64,000 nt of DNA. Source: Icerya purchasi. Lineage: Eukaryota > Arthropoda > Insecta > Hemiptera > Monophlebidae. The stretch lies in NCBI GenBank assembly GCA_039619475.1, contig CM077115.1, forward strand, positions 445,273,292 to 445,337,291. Reading direction: 5' to 3'. Made by a program: the position numbers and the translations under genes. The notes under the pieces are model-generated. The model was not told where the DNA came from, searched no databases, and saw only the letters and a list, made by a program, of their open reading frames with translations. Shown here one piece after another: positions 46,270 to 58,895 of the stretch (position 1 is the first letter of the stretch; each line of letters starts with the position of its first letter).

Positions 46270-47960
46270 CTTCATCACGTAATCAGCTATTGATAAAATA
46301 AAAGAACACAGAGGATAGGAACAACGAAGATTGACAGAAACGATAAGATATACACGAAGCGCAATAAAAACTAGAGGGAGGTTAATAACAGATCAGAGTG
46401 TACAAAAAAGTACGTTCGTTCACGAGGGATAGACATTCAAAGAAGATACGGTCAGGATCGCAGACGACTTCGTCGTTAATTGTAGAGGATAATTAGAGGA
46501 CAGTGCGAGACGAAAACGAAAACGTGTGAGGAAGTAAGTATGATTAAGACGTAAACGGATAATAGAGACACGATAACGGAACGGCGAAGTGAAGGAAAAT
46601 TGCAAAACCAAGGCCGGGTAGGATGATAAAGTTGGATGGAAAAATGGAAAGGAGGAAACGTAAAAATCTGACCAAATTTTACACAGTGGGAGAAAATTAG
46701 AAGCAGGGGAATTTTAGTGAAATAAAAGCGGGAGGATATAGCAATCTGAGCCAAGGAATATTTCGTTACCGCCGATCAGGAGAACCACTCAGAGCATATC
46801 AATGCGGATAGCATGAAGTGAGAAAAGAGTGTGAATGAGAGAGTGAATACAGAGAATAAAAAAGTCAGAGCAGTGCGAGGAGAAATGTAAGGGGAAATAG
46901 CTTTAAGAGCACACACGGAGTGGTCAGAAATAATTAAATATTTCGAAGAAGATCGATGGGAGGAAATATAAATTATGGATCGTAGAATATTAGCTCGGCC
47001 GTAAAGATAGTACAAAAAGAAGGGAGACGAAAAGGTTCGGAGAAATTTATGCTCGGAAGGATGTCGTTATTTTTAAAACTCTTAGAGCCAAATTCCAGAT
47101 TTCTTTAAGAACTAAATCGTAGGCGAAAAAAAGACTAATCCAAAAATATCGTGTAATTTTCTGACAGGCAAATCATCGTATTTAAATTACTCACTTCTTG
47201 CTACATCAAGTTGCTAAACTTAATCCCATTACCCTTTCCAAATCTCTAGTATTTTCAAAAATGACTCTCGTCAAAGTAGGATAGTATATAATTTCGCTAG
47301 TATCGTCGAAATCAATTTCGGTTAAAATGGGGAGGTGGTCATTCTACCTAGGGAGTGTCAGAGTCCAAGGAGAATCGAAATAAATTTCCTGAGAAACTAT
47401 TATAAAGACAACCGTGTTAGCTGGAAATGGCGGATATCCAATCCTGGTCGGGAGAGACCATCATTCAACAGACTCAAGTTGCAAAGAATATATCGGCAGC
47501 TGCAATTTCTTTCTTGTTAATACGGCTGCACTTTCAGCTAACATTAACTCGTTGAAATCTCCAGCTAAAAAATTATGGGTAGACGTTGTAAACTCTTTAG
47601 CGTGTCTACACAAATTCCTCCAGATCCATAACATATCCTGGTGAAGAATATAATACGTAATAAAATAACAAGAATATTTATCGAAACTTACACGGATACA
47701 AATTACATTAGATCATCTGGTACTACTGTTATTGTAAGTAACCAAGTGTACTGGAGGATGTTTGATTCAACTTTTAACTAAAACGGAAACTCCGCCAGAC
47801 CCGTTCTCCCTATTATAGATAAGAAAAATCGTTGTCAATTTATGGGGTTCTTTGTTGTAGAAAATACCTGTCTCACGTGGACCCGTACATTGTTTTTCGC
47901 CATGACCATCCCGTAATCTGCATATGCCGTGAAATAACGTGTAAAATGAACGAAGAAAAG
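46270..47960 (-). pseudogene. I-like LINE, minus strand: endonuclease joined to RNase H, RT deleted
   Basis: On the minus strand an endonuclease part carries FLAGDFNE (GDFN at 47562-47551), TRIGYPPFPANTVV (about 47455) and NDHLPILTEI (about 47345-47315, the SDH motif). About 150 bases later comes an RNase H part: KYLIISDHSVCALKAIS in the open piece 47015-46776. The C-terminal region follows: TRPWFCNFPSLRRSVIVS and LRLNHTYFLTRFRFRLALS (46640-46490). The whole RT domain is missing between 47160 and 47015. The tail shares its layout with 17460-18105 and 58118-58843. Numerous stops. Confidence 0.72.
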
Positions 47961-48089
47961 AACTCTTCGTTTATGATTGCCGCAATTATCAGCGACAAAA
48001 AAATAATTAAAAAAAAAAATCGCATCACCGATAACTATGCAATATATATTAAATATTATTGGTAAACTTCGAAAAATAAAAATGTAGTG

Positions 48090-48760
48090 TATATTTCAAA
48101 TGGGGATCACCCGGACGACACAGCGGTATCGAAGTAAACGAAATAGTGGACAGAACAGCTAGAAAAAAATAAATCAAAATAATAGAATGGAACGGGTGAA
48201 ACATACACATTGAGCGGATGATAAATGATGAATGGCAAACATAATATGAAAAAAAACCAGCGGGAATGTTAAGAAGAAATACTACGAAATACATAAAACC
48301 ATACAGAAGAAGATGTGGTTTACAGATAAAATGAGCGGAAGAATTTATATACGTTATAATGACGTATGAGTGATACAAGAACTCCGAAATATTACATAAA
48401 CACTGGGTATAATATCGAGTAATTTATGCGAATGCGGAAAGATTAGCTCAATTGAAATTTTTGGCAATACGAAATATATAATAACCATAAAACAGAATTG
48501 AAAAAAACAAATATCATTTTATAAGACCATTAGCATAATAACCTTATTACGGATTGGACCAGATCAGAAACCTGCTTACATTCTGTACCATGAGATAAAA
48601 CACAGTACCATAATTATATAAAATGTAATTTATTTTAATTATATAAAATGTAATTTATTTTAATTATAAAAAAATAAAATGAAAAAAAAACAGTCAGCAT
48701 CTGCCAACTTATCTCTATCGTCCGGGTGTAGGCAAAGGGGAGACTGTGACTAAAAGCCCG
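48090..48760 (+). pseudogene. RNase H-type LINE C-terminal relic, plus strand
   Basis: 48101-48169 reads WGSPGRHSGIEVNEIVDRTA, the end of an RNase H domain (normally W-x-P-x-H-S-G-I-x-G-N-E-x-x-D). 48424-48470 reads LCECGKISSIEIFGN, a relic of the terminal zinc motif. Between them only scattered matches survive. A 26-bp tandem duplication lies at about 48611-48662. Confidence 0.5.
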
Positions 48761-48989
48761 TGCTTACGTATAGAGTATGAAAATCTGTCAACTCCAAATC
48801 ATAACATATCTTCACTACAAATTTTCGAATATTAATCTAAATCGGAACATACCACGGTAAATCTATATCCGGTTGAATAGATTTATATAATTTTGACTTA
48901 TACGGATTAACCAAAGGGAATTTTAATATTTTTTGTGGGTAAATATAATGAAATATAGCAGATCCTTTTGCTAGGGAATGTTAGAATAA

Positions 48990-49420
48990 GTAAAGAAACA
49001 TCATTGATTTCGACGCTCTATCCACCATCTCATTACCACATCTATCCTCGCAGGAATCCGCATCAGTTTGATATTAACCCCCTTTTCCGCCAATTCAACC
49101 GAGTGTGTATGATCTTATTTTAAGAATAAGCAGAGGTGCTTTACAGTTAGAGGAAAGATTTTGAACAGACATTAAGCAGCTTTTCGAGTCACTTAGAATA
49201 AGTAAATTGCCTGAAATGTGAAATATTATGCCTAATGGCGATTGATAAAAATTTAATAATTTCCACGCACTTCGCAGTGAATACGACTGTGGAGAAACGA
49301 GGCGGAAAAAAATTTTCTATTATATTCGAGTGAAGGATATAAAAAGCTGAAGCAACCTGATATGAATTTTTAGACTCGTCCGTAAATATATTACATATAC
49401 CCCGGCCGATTATGAGTCGC
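48990..49420 (-). pseudogene. RNase H-type LINE relic, minus strand
   Basis: On the minus strand NLLILSDSKSCLMSVQNL (about 49215-49160, catalytic Asp region) is followed by GVNIKLMRIPARIDVV near 49075, corresponding to the W-V-P-A-H-I-G region. Upstream and downstream motifs are lost. It lies tail-to-tail with the relic at 48090-48760. Confidence 0.45.
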
Positions 49421-49896
49421 TATTCTATATAATATAGATTATTTAAATTATAGTTGGGACCTAAGTCAGTTAGATAGGAGAAAGGTCAATTTTTGGGGGA
49501 AAAAATTATAACCAGATGACATGGAGGAGTCCAGTAATCGCAGAACCGGAAAGCAAACCGTGGAATTTTTTTAAAATTTAATCTCCATCAATCACTGATT
49601 TCCCCTTGAATCTATTAATTAAATTATAGTAGTCTACCGGATTGTGTTTTAATAAAAATTTGCCTACCTAATTTCCAATGGGGATATTTTGGTTTCAACC
49701 TCTATGCGGCACCTAATTTTCGATTTATTAGTTTTCCAAGTTACCAGTAGCGTAGTAGTAGATTTTTGCACCTCTAAAGTTCGTTCAGCGTTTGAGCGAT
49801 TATTTTAAACTTCATTTATTTCTATTATTTCTATTCCACATTTTTGATTTCCCCGATATAATGGAAAGATCAGCTAATTAATTGTTGTTGGCGGAC

Positions 49897-50112
49897 GACT
49901 TTCGACTTTTGACTTTCGATTTTCGGCTTTTGACTTTCGATTTTCGACTTTTAACTTTCGATTTTCGACTTTTGACTTTCGACTTTCGACTTTTGACTTT
50001 CGATTTTCGGCTTTTGACTTTCGATTTTCGACTTTTAACTTTCGATTTTCGACTTTTGACTTTCGATTTTCGACTTTTGACTTTTGATTTTCGACTTTTG
50101 ACTTTAGACTTT
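49897..50112. repeat. 21-bp minisatellite with an 84-bp higher-order period
   Basis: Ten units of a 21-base GACTTT-CGATTTTCGACTTTT type. Variant units recur every four: CGGCTTTT at 49924 and 50008, TTAACTTTCG at 49951 and 50035. Since 21 is a multiple of three, one frame stays open and encodes FRLLTFD repeats; this is not a gene. Confidence 0.93.
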
Positions 50113-50635
50113 CTCCTTGTTCCTAATAGTATTTAGTTACTAGAATAAAACATATTATAAAACAGCTTTCTCAGCTAGATTAACGACGTTTCTACTGGTT
50201 CTGGCGCATGCTGAAGTGCCCAAGGATGAACAAATACAGATCTTCTGCCTGAACAATTCTTGCCCGCTCTTCATGCTTCGTTTCCGGGTTTCTTCGAACG
50301 TACTTTTTAGAGAAAGTTAGGAGCGAGCACAAAACTTCGATATAATAACGTGCAGGGAATACTATCCCAAACAGACATACTGCGAATCGAAAAAATACTT
50401 TCATGTTTCACGATTATGTCTTTTGGGGGGGGGGGTCCTGACTTCGGATAATACCGATGAGGCAAATGTATTTGCATTAGAGTAGTACAAATTTTATGAT
50501 GGTGAGGTTAAAAGGACCCATCCAATGTGAAGTTTTTGGTGTCAGATCATCCTTAACATTGATTGCGGTTAATTAATACACATTGCTTACGGAAATTAAT
50601 TTCTGTAACGGTAAAATCATTAAACAGTTGAAAAT
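50113..50635. other. spacer with an 11-base G run
   Basis: G run at 50425-50435. A minus ORF (50404-50192, ending in GHFSMRQNQ) looks protein-like but is unrecognised. Confidence 0.35.
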
Positions 50636-50639
50636 TCTT

Positions 50640-52760
50640 AGTTACTAAGTCTTCTGCGGGGAGCACTGAAAATGGAGATCAGTGTGCTATTACATCCAGC
50701 TAAGATATGAGCAATCGTATCTTGGGAAAGTTACATTTAATACAATTTGGCAAATCAGCACAATTCTAAATCGGTGTAGATAGTCTTTGAAATTTCCGTG
50801 ACCAGTGAGAAATTGTACGTTATAAAAATTTGGTATGTAATTTATATTGTTCATTCTATTTAATATGTTAGGGAAGAAAGTGTAAGTTATAATGCTATTA
50901 CAATTATCCCACATGGTCTGATATTGCGTTAGGTAATAGTCATGTAATAATCTTTTAAACTGCGTTTTACGTTTAAAGTGGTTTTATTCTCATAGGTAAG
51001 TTGACGATTTTCGTAATAGGCATTATTGAAGTTAAGCGAGCAGGTAGTAATATTATTTTTAATGTAAAATAAATTGATGTGTTTACACTAATTTCAAACT
51101 GCAGTGGCATAATTCCAGCTGTAACCACTGACGCTAAATAACTTACTGTTTTATATAATTTAATTAATTTAATGGGGCTAGTAATCTTTGATAACTTGTT
51201 AACATTTTTTGAAATCTTTTAAGTTTAATCATATCTGCGTAGATTATGCTACTGTATAGTAGGTTTGGTAAAATGACTGCCTTATTTAAAATAATCCCTT
51301 TAGTATAATTTACTTTGCCGTTATTATTAGTATAAAGTTTATTAAAGATAAACAAAAATTTAGTTAACTTATTTTTAATACTATTAAAGTGATTGTAAAA
51401 TTTCAACTTATTATCAATTAAAATACCTAATAGTATTTAGTATTTGATACTTCATTTATATTTAACCCATGCTGTGTTAAATTTAATTGTCTATTACGAA
51501 TTCTAGAATTAAATAGCATGTAGTTTGTTTTTGATACGTTAATTTTTAGTCCATATTCATTTAGAAATTTTTCAATAGTACTATATATATTATATATATT
51601 TTATTACTTAAAGTGTGTTCAGACTTAACTCCTATAACAACTGCAATATCATCCATGGACGTTATTAGTTTACAGTGTCGAGGTAAGATGGTAAAATCTA
51701 GAAAAAACTATATTCCACAAATACGTTCCCAGTACAGATCCTTGTAACACTCCCGTCACAAAAGGATATGTCTGGGTACGCGATATTCTATATTAATAGA
51801 AGTAAATCTCTTATGAAAGTAGTGATTTAATATATTTAATAAGTTATCGTGTCTAAGCCCAAGTCGGATAGCAATACAATTAATTTATTTAAATTTATAA
51901 TATCAAAAGCTTTAGTAATATCTAAGGTTAATAGGCATACGTTGTACGATTTCTGTTTATAACATTTAATAGTTTGTAAAACAGTGAAGACAACTAATTC
52001 CGCCGACGAGTTTTCAACAACTTCATATTTATTAATTATGTTATTTCTGCGACTGAATTCTTTTAATTTATTTAATATACATTTCTCACGGATCTTGCTA
52101 AAATTTGAGAGCAGAGATATTATGCAAAGAAGAATCAGTTAGCGGTTTATTTATTATAGGTAATATTACAATCTTAGATATTTTCCAGTGATCCGGAAAA
52201 TAGTTATGCTTAAACAACGGGTTAATAAATTTCGGTATAACGTGAGGAAATCGATTGTTAAAAAGTTTTAAAAATCCTTTGGAAATATCATCTAAACCTG
52301 TTGAAATTTTATTTTTAAGGTTTTTAATAATAAAGGATATTTCAGTGTTACTCACTGTTACGTTATCTGAGATACTAGTACTTGTATAAGTTGGTGTAAA
52401 AGCGTTTGACCTTAAATAGAATTTAGTACTCAACAAATTAACTTTTTCTTCATCAGAATAAGCTCTAATGTAAGTATTTGAAGTGGTTTATTTTTATTTA
52501 ATAAAATCTTATACTTTAACCCGAATGCTGTTTTTTCATATACTAAATTTTTCCAGGCTTGTAGTTTCGCCTGTTTGATTTTATGTTTGTATTCTTTAAA
52601 ACTTTCTTTATAAGTAGTAGTATAATACTTTACTTTTAATACAGAATTTTTACAATTTCGAAATTTCTTATAATATTTACTGACTAATTGTTTCTTGTAT
52701 TGCAAGTCACTAGTTCACCAATAAACTGTTGTTTTTCTTTTAATGGTTTTAGAATGTGCT
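50640..52760 (-). pseudogene. R1-like LINE ORF2, minus strand
   Basis: From high to low coordinates: linker AKLQAWKNLVYEKTAFG (52570-52520), a piece typical of the R1 group, then IKNLKNKISTGLDDISKGFL (52345) and FPDHWKISKIVILPI (52200). Palm motif A is LDITKAFDIIN (about 51920), motif B GSVTRICTGNVFVEY is at about 51760-51715, and motif C SMDDIAVVIG lies near 51660-51635 (normally YADD). Then VSKTNYMLFNSR (51540) and AVILPNLLYSSIIYADMI (51285). The C-terminal VQFLTGHGNFKDYL (50815) precedes a damaged Cys/His end. The endonuclease is missing (5' truncation near 52760). Stops occur in every segment. Confidence 0.75.
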
Positions 52761-52789
52761 AATACTGTGAACGTGTATTTCATCCAATT

Positions 52790-53045
52790 TCCAGTCTGCA
52801 GACGACCAACCAACCATATATACTTCGACAATGTCTACGTACTGATACATTGCTGCATTATCCTACGTTGATTCAATGTTAAACAAAAAAACTTTGTCTG
52901 ACTCATACTCGGTTGCATTAACTTAAGAAACCGAGTACAGGTTCGTATAAAGGAATTTGTTATTTGTCTGATGACAACCGTGTACTTACAAACGGAACGT
53001 ATTAATACACTGAAAAAAAGAAGAAGAAAAAACTCATTGACTCTC
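52790..53045 (+). repeat. possible Penelope-like terminal repeat with hammerhead-like core
   Basis: CTGATGACAACCGTGTACTT at 52968 is followed by ACGGAACG (52992-52999). This resembles the core at 29653: CTGATGA, then a CCGT/ACGG stem. However, it reads GGAAC in place of GAAA, so it is degenerate or coincidental. A Penelope RT fragment begins 350 bases downstream on the same strand. Confidence 0.3.
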
Positions 53046-53349
53046 GCCTATTATGTGTCTTATTGTAGAGGAGGATCTTTGAGCGCACCAACTTTAAATG
53101 TTTTTTGTTTTTTTTTTTTCACGTAAAAATTGTTCCTTATTCCATAAAATATGAATTTTATTTAGTAGGTCTGCAGGTTCTTTTAAATAATTCAAATAAT
53201 TCAAAACAGGGATTCATTTTATTGCATCAACTACTTCACACGCTTATGTCGAAGTTTATTTAATATATAATTATTTTATGGTTACTTCGGTATGTTTTAC
53301 CTATTTCATATGTAATAAAGAATCTTTCAAAACATAACTATAAATAATG

Positions 53350-53910
53350 GAACTAAAATAATTTCATATCACATGTATCTAATTTATATACTAAAAATAT
53401 ACCAATAAATGAGACATTAGAGATAATTGAAAAATCAATAAAAAAAGTCTCAAATAATAATATTTGTAATAACCAACGACTTAACATAATAAAAATAGTC
53501 ATTGAACAAAATTATTTTACTTTTAGTAAAGTTACATATACTCAAAATAATTATTTGAGTCCCCCTCTATCGGGTATTTTGAGTGAAATATTTTTACAAT
53601 ATTTAGAAGAAAGCTATATGGAAAACTGAATTAAAAAATATAACATAAAATTATGTATTAGATATGTGGATGATACTTTAATTATTTTTGATGAAAACAA
53701 TAGTAATACTGAAAATAACATTTTAAATGATTTCAATAAAACACATAAAAATATATTATGGAAAAAAAAACAATAAAATACGGATGTATTGTAATATTAA
53801 AATATTTAATTATTATTTTTTAGAATATTTTCTAGTTTCAGATTTTAATGTTAAGATACGCGTATCATCTGGTAGTCGCACACTAATAAAGTTATTTCGT
53901 ACTTCTTTTT
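53350..53910 (+). pseudogene. Penelope-like reverse transcriptase fragment
   Basis: Reading across frameshifts: SNLYTKNIPINETLEIIEKS (about 53375, matching the S-L-(F/Y)-T-N-I-P-x-x-E motif), FSKVTYTQNNY, LSPPLSGILSEIFLQYLEES (about 53560, motif B), and KLCIRYVDDTLIIFDENNS (about 53650). The YVDD is the catalytic pair. Next come ILNDFNKTHKNI and a degraded end. The motif order and the I-P-x-x-E-T and YVDD forms mark it as Penelope-like rather than LINE. No GIY-YIG domain follows. The upstream N-terminus is missing. Confidence 0.75.
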
Positions 53911-53973
53911 AGTGCATAAATAAAAGGCTATCTTTAAAAAGTTTATTTTTTATTTTTTTTATTTATTATACTA

Positions 53974-53989
53974 CCCCCCCCCCCCCCCC
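53974..53989. repeat. poly-C tract (16)
   Basis: A mononucleotide run, one of several long C/G tracts in the window. Confidence 0.95.
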
Positions 53990-54071
53990 GATTTGTTGTT
54001 ATTTTGATATTTACTACCCATTCCTAGCAATTGAAACGGTACTTGCCGTTGCTTTACTTGACAATTTTGTG

Positions 54072-54105
54072 TTGTCCAGGGATGCCACCGCGGAATTGCA
54101 ATTCC
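54072..54105. repeat. palindromic hAT-like terminus
   Basis: CAGGGATGCCACC followed by the perfect 18-bp palindrome GCGGAATTGCAATTCCGC. The form suggests one end of a hAT-type element; the partner end was not found. Confidence 0.3.
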
Positions 54106-54743
54106 GCAGGATTAAAAATTTTATTTATAATTATTATTATTGTTCAAATAATTGACGAAATCTTAAAACTCTATTATTGAAATTTACCTACACTAATCTT
54201 TCTTTATCAGTCGACCGCTGAAAATACAATTTATATACTATTTGATTAATTAAAATAATATAAGACGACTACGGAATGTTCCGATGATCCTCGATGATAA
54301 GCAGCCAGGCGTGTGTGTGAAATACAGTCCTGAATAATCGACAAGCGCGGAGAGGAAACGCGATATTTGAAATTATTATAAAAAATTGCTAGATCGAAAT
54401 TTTTCCGTTATTTAAATCATTACGTTCCGAGAACGACAAAAAAGCGAAACGGTCGATACCTTTTGATGACTGCTATCAGTCTAACGAATTCGATCTTGAC
54501 CTGAGGCCTTCTTCGTTGACTAGTGTTCTATCGTTAACTCGAGATCTATCATTGACTGACTAACTGAAGGATCGCATCCTCTTTGCGGATCTTCTAATTC
54601 TCCACTTCTTCTGCTAAGTCTCCTCCTCCGCGTTCGATAATCAGTGCCGTTTGATGAGAAAGGTAACATCGACTCTGTAAACACCCGCAGCCGGCAACTG
54701 GTTTCCATTCCCACATAAAGCACTCTCACACTCCGCTCGAACA

Positions 54744-55450
54744 TTTTTTTTTTTTTTTTGTTCGTGCCATTTACTGCTACATAGGCCAGAGGCTCGGTGA
54801 GGATATAGGCTTAAATATTATTTATGAGGTTAGTGATGGAAAGAAAGTGAAGGAATCGGTTTAGTGACATGGGATCATCTTGAAGAATAGAGAGCAGAGT
54901 TGTTCGTAAATTATTTATAATTCTATGGTGAGCATACAAAGGGCATTCGGTGAAAAAATGAGTAACTGTGTTATTTAAGTATGACAGGTGCTACATATTG
55001 GTGGAGGAAGATTTTGAAAGAGGTGACCGTGTGTTAGGATAGTGTGGCCTATGCGCAGACTACAAATAATAATGGCTTGATGTCTACGTTGGCGAAGTTG
55101 GACTGCCCATGGTTTCGTCGTCGGTTTGACTGCTTGTAGCTGAGTGTTCCACCATTGTTGCTGCCACTGCTTGTCGAGGGTTGCCTTGACGTGTTTCATA
55201 AAGTCCTTTTGCGGAATTGATATTGGTGGATATGGCATCATCTTCGCCGCCTCTTTCGCTGCCTGGTCTGCTACTTGGTTTCCGATTATTCCAGAATGAC
55301 TCGGTATCCATGTGAAATTGATCCGAGTGTTTGGTGTGTTCTGTAGGATTTTAACCATGCTCTTCGCTATTGGATGTTGCGTTCCTTTTCGAGTATTTTT
55401 AATGCTTGCGATGGCTGCCAAAGAATCTCGACCATTCTTATTTCCGATAA
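54744..55450 (-). pseudogene. I-like LINE RNase H end with poly(A), minus strand
   Basis: The open piece 55421-54975 (minus) begins inside RNase H: MAAIASIKNTRKGTQHPIAK, then NFTWIPSHSGIIGNQVADQA with the last catalytic Asp. The tail reads TKPWAVQLRQRRHQAII, CSLRIGHTILTHGHLF and PPPICSTCHT, the beginning of the C-x2-C zinc motif, after which a stop breaks it. A 3' untranslated region leads to a 16-base T run (poly-A on the minus strand) at 54744-54760. It is a different I-like family from the 58-kb group, judging by the tail. Confidence 0.8.
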
Positions 55451-58117
55451 AATTTAATTTATTTATACTTTATTTATAATTTATTTTTATACTATTATTT
55501 AACATAGAGTCGTGTAATGGATTTACACAATGTAACTATAACTGTTAACGCTTGCATTTTAACGATTAAATTTAAAATACTGCGATGATAAAATTATCGT
55601 AGAAGTGTATTACTTACACGAACGATATGTGCAAATTTTTAACGGCTTTAGTTGGATTAATTTCTTAAAAAATCCATAGCATAAAACGCACAATAAAACG
55701 CACTATGTAATTTTTGTTCTTGACTACTGCCGCGCAGCGTATGGTACATTATTATTTACGAAGAATAACGTAAAATGTACATAACGCAATCGAGTTATCG
55801 TATTAAGAAGCTAATTTGAATCATTCGGTTGTTGGGTCGGCGTAAGAATTGTCGTGTTGAAAGAAACCGGGATTAATCGAATTAGGTTTTCAGTATAAGA
55901 CAAACCGGAGGCGGAGGAGGGGGAGGGCTGGTAAATTAAGTAGCCGAAGGATTTAGTAATTTAGATTGCTTCATGCACAGCTAATGAATAGTGGTGAAAG
56001 GTGAAATTATCGAAATGAACGAGCTCGGAAAAGTAACGAACGGAATTATAAGCTAAACGCGACGAACAGGGGGCAGAAGACGAATGTCAAAGTAAACAAA
56101 AAGTCCGAGGAGACAAGGCCGGTGTATAAAATCTGTTGAACAATTTAAACATTCTCTTCTGCCGAGAGAACGGAACATGTTGGAAATTTATCGTAAGCAT
56201 TTATTTAAGTTTCGCTGCGAGGAAAGCGAGCGACCAAGTAGGCAGCGTAATAATGGTGGAGAATGGTAAATAGAAAGAAGATGAAGAAAATGATTAAGAA
56301 GAAGAAGAAGAAGACGACGAAAAAGGAAGAAGAATAAATGTGAAATAACAAGGAATTTATTACGAGAAAAGCTGAAAGACTGAAATCTCTTGTTAGCAGT
56401 TTGCGCTGCCGTGTTCGTTCTAGCATTCAAAGGCGGAGATAATTTTTTTCTCAATTAACGACGAACGCTATAGGTTACCATTACTACCGGTTGTTCAGCT
56501 AATTACGACTGAGGGGCCTTTGACGTTATCGTACGGCCTTTGAAACTAAATTATCTTACCCCAGATCATCACATCCGCATGAACGAGCCGCTACAAATAA
56601 CATCAGCTCGTTCTGTTTCCACTGCACTCTATTTACTCTCTCCACTCTGCGCTGCTCAGTCCACCGCTGTGTCACCTAATCATCATCGCCATTTTAACGC
56701 CGTCTCTCTCCCATCCTTCTCATTGCTTCGTTCTCCTTTTTCACGGCAACGTTCCACTTTTTCTTAACGAACCAGCGCGTTTCTTTCCTCTTCGCTCGGA
56801 ATACCATCATCGCCATATTTATTCGCCCTCTCATTCTCTCTTCTTCTGCTGCTAGTTGTCGAAAGAATTGTACTTCTAAATCCTTATTACATACATTTCT
56901 TTTTTTTTTTTTTTTGAACAAGGTCTGTGCTATGAAAAACAACATTTTTTTCTTACATATAGCCAAAAAGTATTGCTACCGCGATGTACTAAATTAGACA
57001 AAGTAGAAAAATTAATAAATAATTTATTTCAAAGGAAAATCCAGAAGCAGGTATCGCGTAACACGCATGAATACACACATCAGTCCTATCACTTTTTTAA
57101 ACTCCAAGCGCCACCAACACACCACGTGATTCGCAACTAGTTTCTTACTTGTTTTTCCCTTGCACAACACATCGTTGAAAAACTTCATATACCATCAGCA
57201 CATCACGTATTCGTTTCTTTTCTATCCGCTCTTCACGTTCACCCTTACGTGGTAAATTTCTTTCTACTCTATTTGCCTTTTAAAATGTCTAACATCTCCA
57301 TTCTCCTTCTGTCTGTCTTCCGCAACAATCCTTTTTAGTTTCCCTTTCGAAAACAGCCATTTCGATATTATACGTTGAAAAATAATAACTAAATTTTTTT
57401 TTTTTTTTTTAGGTAACAATAATAAAAATAAGGACGGATAGCGGGTTTTCAAATTATTATTCGAACGAATTATATCGCAATCACCATTTTTCATGGATAT
57501 CTGCAGGTTATTTTTTTTCTTTTTTTTTTTTTGACCCGGAATCCAAACCACGTGGTTCAACACAAATTAATTCTAAACTGAATCTAATATCCTTCTTATT
57601 TTAAACATATAAGATGAAAAAAATAAATAAAATAAAAATAAATAAATTAATTAAAAAAATATCACTCTAAACAACTGCCATCTAAACCATAATATTACAA
57701 TCGAGTACGAACTTGAATGAAGTAACCAAAGCCGGGTTCCCGTAACAAAGCAAATACTGAACATTATAAGGAAGAAAAACTGTCAAGAAAATTACGTACC
57801 TGAAAATAATAAAAATTTACAAGAAAATGGTTGATGCTCTCCGAGTAGTAGTAACTAATAATCTCGTAATCGCTGCAGATCAAATTTCACGTTTGACTTT
57901 GAAATGTTTTGTGTGAAATTCGCTTACGTCCCATACGAAAACGACTGATTAAGTTAACAGATTTCCTAAGCAGCTTCTTAAGGATAGTTAGAGACACATG
58001 GTAATATGGTCTTAACGGGATAGTTAGTTAGACTGTATTCTACCTAGGTTCATTCTCTATATTCGTTTTCGATTTTGTCGATGTTTTAATTTTCCGGAAC
58101 AAATCAGTGTACAAAAG
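55451..58117. other. region without a supported gene
   Basis: AT-rich to 55800. 55800-57000 is more GC-balanced and purine/pyrimidine-skewed, with GAA/AAG repeats at 56285-56335. ORFs here come from skewed composition and overlap on both strands. T runs lie at 57393-57409 and 57509-57532. Confidence 0.45.
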
Positions 58118-58895
58118 ATGAAAATGGAACGCCTTCGGAAGCAGCTTTCTTGGCCAACAGATCGACACTGTAATTTCTTCACTCTATTCCAAATAATTCG
58201 GAATCCGATAAAATTTCAAATTCATCCTTTGATTAATTGTCTGAAGGTATTTATTTCTTATTTCATATATCAGCGGATAGAATTTATTGATGGTAACGAG
58301 ACGGTGGACTCCCTAGCACGCTTAGCGTTACACTCTCCACATTTTGTTAAAAAGATTCTTGGTCACAACATACTTCCCCTCTCCAAAAGAATGCATGTCA
58401 GACTTTGGTCGGATGTGTATCCTTGCTCCTTTTCCAATCCTAACTCTTTTTACCTTTCTATTCAGCCTAGACCTCCTTCTTGTTCTTGGTTCTATCATTT
58501 TCCTACTCTTAAACGTTTTTTCATCATTGCCATCTGCCGTCTGCGGTTCAATCATACTTTGCTCCCATCCTCTCGGCATCGTTTTGCTCTTTCCCCATCC
58601 CCTTATTGTCATTTGCACTCTGGCGACTGTTCCTTCGTTTGTGATCCTGACCACGTGCTGTTTGAATGTTCCAGTCTTTCCTCCGAGCGTAATATCCTGT
58701 ACGTTCAGCTGTTAAAGTTGAATTATCCTACTCCATATAGTGCTTCCTATATCTTAGCTTTGCCGTCTTCCAATGTGGTTCCTATTCTTATCTCTTTTCT
58801 GTCATCGATTTCTGACCGGATTAAAATTGAATCTCTAATCTAGTCCAATTATCCTGGGTAGCTGCCCTTAGTCGGCCAAGCCAAAAAAAAAAAAG
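58118..58895 (+). pseudogene. I-like LINE C-terminal region and 3' end with poly(A)
   Basis: Within the open frame 58118-58843 the part from about residue 57 is element sequence. IDGNETVDSLARLALHS is the end of RNase H. The tail carries PPSCSWFYHFPTLKRFF and RLRFNHTLLPSSRHRFALSP, then a broken Cys-His zinc motif (CDPDHVLFECSSL) and a helical end ISFLSSISDRIKIESLI. A short untranslated segment ends in a poly-A tract at 58881-58895, which marks the 3' end. The first 55 residues look unrelated. It is the same family as 17460-18105 and 46270-46750, and it is the best-preserved copy. Confidence 0.8.

Noticed and set aside
49882..50136. 84-codon ORF with a seven-residue repeat as a gene
   Set aside because: It is entirely the translation of a 21-bp minisatellite; the open frame follows from the unit length.
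50192..50404. Minus ORF of 70 codons as a host exon
   Set aside because: The composition is plausible, but there are no splice sites, domain or partner exon. Left unassigned.
56188..56966. Several ORFs on both strands near 56.2-57.0 kb
   Set aside because: Strand-skewed purine/pyrimidine sequence with GAA repeats; no motif and mutual overlap.
58328..58715. ORFs on both strands overlapping the I-like tail
   Set aside because: They are shadows in other frames of the RNase H/tail region; only the 58118-58843 frame carries the family motifs.
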